This document shows positions 6,032 through 11,711 of a stretch of DNA of 11,711 bases, one piece after another. This DNA is from Acidimicrobiales bacterium. GTDB lineage: Bacteria; Actinomycetota; Acidimicrobiia; Acidimicrobiales; Bog-793. The position numbers were made by a program, and so were the translations under genes. The DNA is taken from positions 1 to 11,711 of the forward strand of contig JASHRK010000418.1 in assembly GCA_030037405.1 (NCBI GenBank). Reading direction: 5' to 3'. Within the stretch, counting starts at the first letter, position 1, and each line of letters begins with the position of its first letter. The notes beneath the pieces were generated by a model. It did no database searches and was not told the DNA's origin. It worked only from the letters and a program-made list of their open reading frames with translations.

Positions 6032-6991
6032 GTGGAGTACCGCAGGTTGGGAAGCTCTGGTCTGAAAGTGAGCGTTCTCTCGCTCGGGTCGTGGGTCACC
6101 TTCGGGGACCAGCTGGGCGAGCAAGTCGCCTCGGAGTGCATGAGCCTGGCACGCAGCGCCGGGGTCAACTTCTTCGACAACGCCGAGTCCTACGCTAGTG
6201 GGCGGTCGGAGTCGATCATGGGCCGCGCCCTCGGGCAGCTCGGCTGGCCCCGCAGCTCCTACGTCGTCTCGACGAAGCTCTTCTGGGGTCTCTCGGACGA
6301 GGTCAACATGTCCAACACCCTCAACAGGAAGTACCTCATGCAGGCGATCGACGGGTCGCTCGAGCGGCTCGGTCTCGACTTCGTAGACCTCCTCTACTGC
6401 CACAGGCCGGACCCGGACACCCCCGTCGAGGAGACCGTCTGGGCGATGCACGACATCGTCTCGGCCGGCAAGGCGCTCTACTGGGGAACCTCGGAGTGGT
6501 CGGCCGCCGAGATCGCCGAGGCCTTCCAAGTGGCGGAGCGCCATCACCTCCGCAAGCCCACGATGGAGCAGCCTCAGTACAACCTCCTCGCCCGAGCCCG
6601 CGTCGAGGAGGAGTACGCCCCCCTCGCGAGGGAACGGGGCCTCGGTCTCACGACCTGGAGCCCGCTCGCCTCCGGGCAGCTGACGGGGAAGTACCTGGAC
6701 GGCGTCCCGGCGGGGAGCCGGGGGGCTCTCCCCGGCTACGACTGGCTCCACCCTCAGCTCACCGACGCCTCGCGCAACGGCAAGGTGCGAGGGCTAAAGG
6801 ACGTCGCCGACTCTCTCGGATGCTCCCTCAGCCAGCTCGCCATCGCCTGGTGCGCCCGCAACCCCCTCGTCTCCACCGTCATCACCGGGGCGAGCCGTCC
6901 GGACCAGGTCGCCGAGAACATGGCGGCACTGGAGGTCGTCGGGCGCCTCGACGACGAGGTGCTGAAGCGCATCGACGAGATCACACTGTGA
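6032..6991 (+). CDS. Aldo-keto reductase, voltage-gated K+ channel beta-subunit-like (AKR6-like)
   Basis: The 319-residue NADPH-dependent (beta/alpha)8 barrel follows the Kv-beta pattern along its whole length. Examples are MEYRRLGSSGLKVSVLSLGSWVTFG at the N-terminus, NFFDNAESYASGRSE, VVSTKLFWG, YWGTSEWSAAEI, TTWSPLASGQLTGKY, LSQLAIAWCARNPLVSTVITGAS and the closing helix. The catalytic tetrad reads Asp49, Tyr54, Lys82 and His124 (CHRPD). Animal Kv-beta has Asn at the last position, so this protein has the ordinary AKR histidine there. It probably reduces small aldehydes or ketones in the cytosol; no channel gene is nearby. The GTG start is set by the AGGAGG at 6021-6026. Its 3' end overlaps the convergent CHAD gene by 11 bp. 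Family assignment is firm, substrate unknown. Confidence 0.92.
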   Translation: MEYRRLGSSGLKVSVLSLGSWVTFGDQLGEQVASECMSLARSAGVNFFDNAESYASGRSESIMGRALGQLGWPRSSYVVSTKLFWGLSDEVNMSNTLNRKYLMQAIDGSLERLGLDFVDLLYCHRPDPDTPVEETVWAMHDIVSAGKALYWGTSEWSAAEIAEAFQVAERHHLRKPTMEQPQYNLLARARVEEEYAPLARERGLGLTTWSPLASGQLTGKYLDGVPAGSRGALPGYDWLHPQLTDASRNGKVRGLKDVADSLGCSLSQLAIAWCARNPLVSTVITGASRPDQVAENMAALEVVGRLDDEVLKRIDEITL

Positions 6992-7883
6992 GCTGGTCGG
7001 ACCAGCGAAGCGCCCGTGCGGTCTCCGCCGCGACCTCGAAGGACTCCCTCCACTCGGACCGGCACCTCGCCATTGCGACGTGCTGGTCGGCGAGAAGGAG
7101 CTCGACCGCGACGATCGGGTCGACGCCTCCTGCGGCCACGGTCCACGGCGAGCGTTTCGACTCCTCCAGCCAGCCCACGGCGCGGGCGCCGTCGTTCAGC
7201 TCGCCGAGCACCTTCTGTACCTGAGCGAGCCGTCTCGCAAGGCGGCCGACGTCGCGGGGGCCGATCGGCTCGACCACCTCCGCTGCGTATCGCGCCTGCT
7301 TGGCGAGGATCCTCACGCGATGGAGGGAGGCGTCCGCAGGCGTCTCTCCGAGACGGCCCACCGCCCGCTCGAGAACGTGCCAGCGGCGCGCCGCCTGCGG
7401 GAGGAGCATGTCCGTCGCCGGCCGCTTGGCGAAGCGGCTCCGTACGGGAGGACGGGAGGCGAGATCGTCCAGTTGCCGGCTGAGGGAACCGCAGCGGCGG
7501 GACGAGAGAGCGAGCACCAGCTGGGCGAAGGCGAGCTGACGCTCGGTCGCAAGACGCAAGCCGACCAACCGTCTCGCCTCCTCCTCCAACTTCCAGGCCC
7601 GCTCGTCCGCGTTCTCGAAGCGAGAGGCGAGCACGTCCAGGTCGCGCACGGCCCCAAGGCGGCGGCCGAGCCAGCGCAGCTCCGTGCCGAGCTCCTGGAT
7701 ATTCGGCCGCCGGAGAGCGGGAGCAAAGGTCCGGAGTTGCGAGCGGAGCCGGCGGGTGGCGACGCGCGCCTCGTGCACCGCCTCCTCGTCGCTCCCGGCA
7801 CGGATCACGACCGCGTTGCTGCGGAACCTCTCGACGTCCGCTCCGATGGAGACCCTGAGGGTGTCGATGGTGGAATCACCCAC
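6981..7883 (-). CDS. CHAD domain-containing protein (probable polyphosphate binding)
   Basis: From the GTG at 7883 this is a 300-residue, mostly helical and strongly basic protein. CHAD hallmarks are EAVHEARVATRRLRSQLRTF at about 34-53 (His37, Arg40, Arg44, Arg45, Arg47), LGRRLGAVRDLDVL, a second half beginning LHRVRILAKQARYAAEVV, and LAQVQKVLGELNDGARA. Known CHAD proteins bind inorganic polyphosphate through such conserved His/Arg/Lys residues and may localise to polyphosphate granules; no CYTH domain is attached. It follows the ECF sigma gene on the same strand with a 62-bp gap, so the two probably form an operon. An upstream in-frame GTG at 8030 would overlap the sigma gene by 85 bp and add 49 low-complexity residues before the domain, so I rejected it, though neither start has a convincing Shine-Dalgarno. 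Confidence 0.85.
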   Translation of the reverse strand: MGDSTIDTLRVSIGADVERFRSNAVVIRAGSDEEAVHEARVATRRLRSQLRTFAPALRRPNIQELGTELRWLGRRLGAVRDLDVLASRFENADERAWKLEEEARRLVGLRLATERQLAFAQLVLALSSRRCGSLSRQLDDLASRPPVRSRFAKRPATDMLLPQAARRWHVLERAVGRLGETPADASLHRVRILAKQARYAAEVVEPIGPRDVGRLARRLAQVQKVLGELNDGARAVGWLEESKRSPWTVAAGGVDPIVAVELLLADQHVAMARCRSEWRESFEVAAETARALRWSDQLTV

Positions 7884-7945
7884 ACCGGCAGTCTCGCGAC
7901 TTGGAGGCGAGCTCGCAACGGCTCTGACGGACGGCCCAGGCTCGC

Positions 7946-8479
7946 TCAGCCCGTCTCCGTCCTGGCGAGTGCCGAGCCGAGCTGCTCGCGTGCCCGGGCA
8001 ACTCGCGACCGGATGGTCCCGACGGGGCACTCACAGATCCTTGCCGCCTCTGCGTAGGAGAGACCGACGACAGCGGTCAGAATGATCGCCGTCCTGCGAT
8101 CGAGATCGAGAGCGCTCACGAGATCGACGAGCTCGACGGCGCCGTCCACGGGAGGGGTGACGAGCGAGCCTGGAGCCTGCCGGCCCGCGGCGGACCAGCG
8201 CTCCCGCTGGCGGGCGAGACGAAGCGCCGTCCTCCTTGCGATGACGAAGAGGTAGGTGCGTGCAGAGCACTCACCCCTGAAGGACCCGAGGGAGCGCCAG
8301 AGGCCGAGATAGGCCTCCTGCGCGGCATCGTCGGCCTCGGCTCTCCCGACGATCCCGGCACAAAAGGCGTAGACCTGATCGTTCGTCGCCCTCACGAACT
8401 GCCCGAAGGCCATGCGGTTCCCCCTGGCGGCCTCCGCGAGGAGGCGGTCGAGCTCGTCGCGAGACGGGTCCATGCCCAT
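7946..8479 (-). CDS. ECF-family RNA polymerase sigma factor (sigma-70 group 4)
   Basis: The 177-residue protein has the two ECF domains only. Region 2 covers about 20-90, with AEADDAAQEAYLGLWRSLGSF (core RNA polymerase binding) and SARTYLFVIARRTALRLARQR. Region 4 covers about 120-170, with LDLDRRTAIILTAVVGLSYAEAARICECPVGTIRSRVARAREQL, the helix-turn-helix that reads the -35 element. Either ATG (8479 or 8473) could start it; no strong Shine-Dalgarno helps. It should direct a stress regulon. No anti-sigma gene follows it. The next gene is a CHAD protein, while a zf-HC2-like gene begins at 11641 at the end of the divergent unit and is a candidate regulator. Region 4 contains a Cys-x-Cys (149 and 151), one residue more than the usual CPVGT. 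Confidence 0.92.
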   Translation of the reverse strand: MGMDPSRDELDRLLAEAARGNRMAFGQFVRATNDQVYAFCAGIVGRAEADDAAQEAYLGLWRSLGSFRGECSARTYLFVIARRTALRLARQRERWSAAGRQAPGSLVTPPVDGAVELVDLVSALDLDRRTAIILTAVVGLSYAEAARICECPVGTIRSRVARAREQLGSALARTETG

Positions 8480-8536
8480 TGAAGGTACTCGTGCACGTCA
8501 CCGGGAACTCTGCGCGGGCTGGCGGGCACTACCAAT

Positions 8537-8548
8537 CAGGTCGACCTG
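8537..8548. promoter_or_regulatory. Perfect 12-bp palindrome in the sigma/SCO divergent intergenic region
   Basis: CAGGTCGACCTG at 8537-8548 is its own reverse complement. It lies in the 118-bp gap between the ECF sigma start (8479, -) and the SCO-fusion start (8598, +). A GGAAC pentamer of the kind ECF sigma factors use as -35 lies just upstream at 8505-8508 with the preceding G (8504), but no clear -10 follows. It might be an operator for one or both transcripts, or chance. Confidence 0.3.
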
Positions 8549-8582
8549 CGGGCATCGCCACTCGGGTCGAGGCGACGAGAAG

Positions 8583-8590
8583 AGGAGGTG
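8583..8590 (+). promoter_or_regulatory. Ribosome binding site deciding the SCO-fusion start
   Basis: AGGAGGTG, a near-perfect anti-16S match, stands 7 bp before the ATG at 8598. The open frame extends upstream to 8412, but that part runs antisense through the sigma gene and is Arg/Ser-rich, so 8598 is the start. Confidence 0.88.
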
Positions 8591-8597
8591 GCGATCG

Positions 8598-10424
8598 ATG
8601 TCTGGGATGGGCTCGGGGCTCTCGGACCGCAACTCGACCATCGTGTCTGCCTTTCATTCCCAGCTCGGCGAGGGCGGCCTCATCGTGCTCGCCATCGTCG
8701 CAGTCGTGCTGCTGGCAGCAAACGGCCTGCGCGCCTACGGCTTGCGGCTCGCCATGCGCGACGGCCCCCGACTCGCACCCGCCGCCGTGGAGGCGGCCGA
8801 GCCGGTCGCAAGGCGGTTCCTCCGCATCTCTTTCGGGCTGCTCTGGGTTATCGACGGTCTCCTCCAGCTGCAAGAGGCGATGCCGGTCGGCATGGTGCCC
8901 CAGGTCATCAAGCCTGCTTCGGCGGGAGCACCCGCCTGGGTGCAGGACGTCGTGAACTTCGGCGCCGCCATCTGGGCTCACCATCCCGTGCCGGCGGCGG
9001 CCTCGGCCGTCTGGATCCAGCTCGGTATAGGCCTCTGGCTCCTTGCGGCGGCACGAGGGCTCGCCTCGCGCCTCGGCGGCGCCGTGAGCGTCGCCTGGGG
9101 GCTCGTCGTGTGGGTCTTCGGCGAGGCCTTCGGCGGGGTCTTCTCGCCCGGGCAGTCCTGGCTCTTCGGGATACCTGGTGGCGTGCTCCTCTACTGCGTC
9201 GCCGGCCTCCTCCTCGCCGCCCCGGAGCGGATCTTCGCCGGGCCGCGCCTTGGCCGGTACCTCCTCGACGCCGTCGGAGCGTTCCTCTTGGGAATGGCGG
9301 TCGTCCAGGTCTGGCCCTCGAGCGGGTTCTGGCACAAGGAGGTGGCGAGCATGGTCACCAGCATGGAGACCACGCCCCAGCCGACAGCGATCCGGGATGC
9401 CCTGACGGCGTTCGGCTCCTTCGACACCGCCCATCCCTTCGCCGTCAACCTCTTCGTGGTGGTGGCGCTCGTGGCGATCGCGGTCGCGTTGCTAAGCGGG
9501 CGGCCAGCGGTCGCCCGCCTCGGCGTCGCCGCCGCGATCGTCCTCTTCCTCGCCGTCTGGCTCCTCGTCCAGGACCTGGGGGTGCTCGGCGGCGTGGGGA
9601 CGGACCCGAACAGCATGGTGCCGACGCTCCTCATCATCGTGGCCGGGTACCTCGCCCTGGTGCGCCCGGGCGCTGAGGCCCCTCCACTACCCGGAGAGGC
9701 CGTGACCGAGGAGAGCGGCAGAGGCTTCCTCGCACGCGCCCGGCGTGACCTCGTCACCCGGCCAGGGCTCGCGCTCCGGACCCTGGCGGCCTGCGGCGCC
9801 GCAGGGGTCGTCGTCCTCGGCACCCTTCCGATGGCGTTCGCCTCCCTGAACCCGAAGGCGGACCCCATCCTCTCCGAAGCGGTCGACGGCACTCCTGACA
9901 GCACGAACTTCGCCGCCCGCGGCTTCGACCTCGTCGACCAGTACGGGCGCCAGGTGACCCTCTCGAGCCTGCGCGACAAGGTGGTCGCCCTCACCTTCCT
10001 CGACCCGGTGTGCACGAGCGACTGCCCCGTCATCGCCCAGGAGTTCCGGGTCGCCGACGAGGCTCTCGGCAGGGCGGCGAAGCGGGTCGAGTTCATCGCC
10101 GTCGTCGCGAATCCTCTCTACCGGTCGATCGCCGTCGTGCAGGCGTTCGACCGCGCCGAAGGGCTGACGAAGCTCAGGAACTGGCTCTACCTGACGGGGT
10201 CGGTGTCCCGGCTGCAAAAGACCTGGAGCAACTACGGCATCCAGGTCGAGGTGGAGTCGGCCGGTGCCATGGTCGCCCACAGCGAGCTCGCCTACGTCAT
10301 CTCCCGGGGAAGGACGAGGTACGTGCTCGACGCAGACCCGGGACCGGCCACCCAGGCGACGCAGTCGTCCTTCTCGAACGTGCTCGAGACCTCTATCGAG
10401 CACGTCCTCGAGGACCGCGGATGA
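8598..10424 (+). CDS. Polytopic membrane protein fused to a C-terminal SCO1/SenC-like thioredoxin domain
   Basis: The 608-residue protein has two parts. Residues 1-415 hold roughly nine or ten hydrophobic segments (near 24-42, 74-92, 135-152, 160-178, 189-208, 222-239, 282-300, 306-325, 340-356 and 395-412). The RFLRISFGLLWVIDGLLQLQ segment and the following helices resemble DoxX-type membrane proteins, with conserved-looking FGEAFGGVFSPGQSW and HAHP-like histidines. Residues 435-608 are a SCO1-like thioredoxin fold: FDLVDQYGRQVTLSSLRDKVVALTFLDPVCTSDCP carries the CxxxC pair Cys472/Cys476, and His561 (VAHSELAYVIS) supplies the third SCO ligand. The SCO domain should face the cell exterior, where such proteins deliver copper to cytochrome oxidase CuA or exchange thiols. 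Starts with a strong Shine-Dalgarno and ends in ATGA with the lipoprotein gene. SCO assignment is firm; DoxX is tentative. Confidence 0.85.
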   Translation: MSGMGSGLSDRNSTIVSAFHSQLGEGGLIVLAIVAVVLLAANGLRAYGLRLAMRDGPRLAPAAVEAAEPVARRFLRISFGLLWVIDGLLQLQEAMPVGMVPQVIKPASAGAPAWVQDVVNFGAAIWAHHPVPAAASAVWIQLGIGLWLLAAARGLASRLGGAVSVAWGLVVWVFGEAFGGVFSPGQSWLFGIPGGVLLYCVAGLLLAAPERIFAGPRLGRYLLDAVGAFLLGMAVVQVWPSSGFWHKEVASMVTSMETTPQPTAIRDALTAFGSFDTAHPFAVNLFVVVALVAIAVALLSGRPAVARLGVAAAIVLFLAVWLLVQDLGVLGGVGTDPNSMVPTLLIIVAGYLALVRPGAEAPPLPGEAVTEESGRGFLARARRDLVTRPGLALRTLAACGAAGVVVLGTLPMAFASLNPKADPILSEAVDGTPDSTNFAARGFDLVDQYGRQVTLSSLRDKVVALTFLDPVCTSDCPVIAQEFRVADEALGRAAKRVEFIAVVANPLYRSIAVVQAFDRAEGLTKLRNWLYLTGSVSRLQKTWSNYGIQVEVESAGAMVAHSELAYVISRGRTRYVLDADPGPATQATQSSFSNVLETSIEHVLEDRG

Positions 10425-11644
10425 GCGCCCGCCTCGTCGCTCTCGTCGGTCTGCTCGGCGCCGTCTCGCTCCTCGCGGCCTCATGCTCGGGAGGAGCTGC
10501 GGATACCACGAGAGCGGGCGGCAAGCTCTCCACGGCGACGGTCCCGCTCACCACTTCCTTCGAGACGGCAAGCGGCGAGTGGGTCGTCCTCCCCATGGGT
10601 CACCTCGAGACCAAGTTGAACAAGTTCTGGGAGGTGCTCGTCAAGAGAGCGGGCTCCCCGCGCTGGTCGCTCGACACCCCTCCTGGAGTAGCCGACAACG
10701 GGGGCTTCGCCGTGGCGGTCGGCTCCGGCTCGGCGGCCAGCGGATCGGATCTGTCCTCCGGCACCGGACGGGACGCCGACGGGGACGGCACGAGCGTGGC
10801 CATGGGTTTCTTGGTGAGCAACCTGCTCGGTTTCTCTCCTCTCGCCTTCACCGAGAGCACCGCCAAGCACTGGACCACCGGCGTGCTCCCAGGGTCGCTG
10901 ACGCCGCTTCCCGGCTCGTTCGCGGGGACGGCAGGCCATGGCTACCTGGCGCTGCTCGGGCGCCGAGGATCGAGGAGAGTCGCGGCGAGCTCGTCGGGAC
11001 GCTCGAGCTGGACCACGCTGACCACTGAGACCGCCGTCGCCTCGAGCAACTCCGGTCGCGCCTGCCGGCTCGTGGCGCTGACAGCCGTGGCCGTCATGCC
11101 TGGGGGCGAGCGGCTCCTCGGCGGCTCGTGCCGATCGGGGCGAGTCGGCCTCTTCGAGCTCTCGGGCGGGTCCATCGTCGCCGCGGCGCCGAGGCTGGGT
11201 CGGGTGGCCAAGGTGGGGACGAGCGTGGCAGCCATAGACGTCTCCCGGCAGGGGGCCGTGGTCGTCGTCGTCGAAGGGCGCCGCGACGTCGTCTCGCTCG
11301 TCGAGAGAGACGGCTCCTGGCAAGAGACCGCCGCCCTTCCGATCGCTCCCGGCGAGCACCTCGAGGAGTTGAGCGAGTCCCCCGGCGGAGAGCCTGCCGT
11401 CCTCCTCGCGAAGGGGAGCGAGGCGGCCCCGCGCTCAGAAGAGCTCGTGTTGCTCGACGGGACGCGATGGCAGTCGGAGGGGAGCGTCCCGAAGGGCACC
11501 CAGGCTGTGGCACTGGCGGCCCGGAGCGTGACGGCGTTCCTCGTGCACGACTCGGAGGCCAAGATCAAGCTCCGGCGACCGTCGGGTGACTGGGTGACGA
11601 TGCAGCGCCTCGTCGCCCCGATCCTCTACGGGTCCTCCTCGTGA
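10421..11644 (+). CDS. Predicted lipoprotein, beta-propeller-like, unknown function
   Basis: The ATG at 10421 overlaps the previous stop (ATGA). The 407-residue product begins with a lipoprotein signal: a short basic start, a hydrophobic core LVALVGLLGAVSLLAAS, and Cys22 as the acylated residue (LAASC). I do not recognise the mature part. It is rich in Ser, Gly and short beta strands, with a recurring pattern of hydrophobic strand, turn and Trp (Trp151, Trp197, Trp300, Trp350, Trp391), suggesting a degenerate beta-propeller. There is a DADGDG loop at 118-123 that resembles a calcium-binding DxDxDG motif, and two cysteines (215, 237) that could form a disulfide. It should be anchored outside the membrane next to the SCO domain of its upstream partner. 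An open frame back to 10010 is antisense-like read-through of the SCO gene in another frame and was discarded. Confidence 0.8.
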   Translation: MSARLVALVGLLGAVSLLAASCSGGAADTTRAGGKLSTATVPLTTSFETASGEWVVLPMGHLETKLNKFWEVLVKRAGSPRWSLDTPPGVADNGGFAVAVGSGSAASGSDLSSGTGRDADGDGTSVAMGFLVSNLLGFSPLAFTESTAKHWTTGVLPGSLTPLPGSFAGTAGHGYLALLGRRGSRRVAASSSGRSSWTTLTTETAVASSNSGRACRLVALTAVAVMPGGERLLGGSCRSGRVGLFELSGGSIVAAAPRLGRVAKVGTSVAAIDVSRQGAVVVVVEGRRDVVSLVERDGSWQETAALPIAPGEHLEELSESPGGEPAVLLAKGSEAAPRSEELVLLDGTRWQSEGSVPKGTQAVALAARSVTAFLVHDSEAKIKLRRPSGDWVTMQRLVAPILYGSSS

Positions 11645-11711
11645 GCCTCAGATGCGGTGACGTGAGAGAGGCGATCTCCGCCCTCGCCGATGGGGAGGAG
11701 TCGCCCCTGGC
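11641..11711 (+). CDS. N-terminus of a probable zf-HC2 anti-sigma factor (cut by the window end)
   Basis: GTG at 11641 overlaps the lipoprotein stop (GTGA, 11641-11644) and opens a frame to the window end: 23 residues, MSLRCGDVREAISALADGEESPL. A Cys at position 5 followed by DVREAISALADGE is the usual start of zinc-binding anti-sigma (ZAS/zf-HC2) proteins in actinobacteria, which hold an ECF sigma factor inactive and often continue into a membrane helix. The HxxxCxxC part of the zinc site would lie beyond the window and is not seen. Coupling to the lipoprotein places it in the SCO-fusion unit. The nearest ECF sigma gene is 7946-8479 on the other strand. The call rests on a short segment. Confidence 0.65.
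   Translation, partial: MSLRCGDVREAISALADGEESPL

Noticed and set aside
7884..8030. N-terminal extension of the CHAD protein from GTG 8030
   Set aside because: It overlaps the sigma gene by 85 bp and adds residues with no CHAD similarity. The AAGGAT upstream is a weak argument for it, so some doubt remains.
8412..8597. N-terminal extension of the SCO-fusion protein
   Set aside because: It runs antisense through the sigma gene, is Arg/Ser-rich, and the strong Shine-Dalgarno at 8583-8590 points to 8598.

Overview
The window is a gene-dense stretch of high-GC DNA. Codons end mostly in G or C, GTG starts occur, and co-directional genes often overlap by 4 bp (ATGA or GTGA). The gene families (PIG3-type quinone oxidoreductase, acetoacetyl-CoA synthetase, 14-TM DHA2 exporter, CHAD protein, ECF sigma factor, zf-HC2 anti-sigma type protein) fit an aerobic actinobacterium. 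A deep-branching lineage such as Acidimicrobiia is possible, but I cannot fix the taxon from the sequence. I see no rRNA, tRNA, insertion sequence, phage gene or CRISPR array.

Layout. (1) Positions 1-2229 (+): the 3' end of a quinone oxidoreductase gene, coupled through ATGA to acetoacetate-CoA ligase. (2) Positions 2240-4480 (+): a MarR regulator and a DHA2/EmrB-type drug exporter, again joined by ATGA. They are preceded by a promoter whose -10 box lies at the centre of a perfect 11+1+11 bp palindrome, so this looks like a self-repressed efflux operon. (3) Positions 4542-5302 (+): a TetR regulator, overlapping tail to tail with a type 1 isopentenyl-diphosphate isomerase (-, 5283-5819). (4) Positions 5820-6031: a divergent intergenic region with two families of 17-bp direct repeats. 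(5) Positions 6032-6991 (+): an aldo-keto reductase resembling voltage-gated K+ channel beta subunits. (6) Positions 6981-8479 (-): an ECF sigma factor followed by a CHAD (polyphosphate-binding type) protein. (7) Positions 8598-11711 (+): a large membrane protein with a C-terminal SCO1-like thioredoxin domain, a lipoprotein of unknown function, and the first codons of a zinc-finger anti-sigma type protein, each overlapping the next by 4 bp.

The most interesting part is 7.0-11.7 kb. An ECF sigma/CHAD unit is transcribed away from a coupled unit made of the membrane-SCO fusion, the lipoprotein and a probable anti-sigma protein. The arrangement suggests an envelope redox or copper/respiration module in which the anti-sigma protein at the far end of one unit might control the sigma factor of the divergent unit. 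That link is inference. The domain calls rest on motifs that can be read directly.
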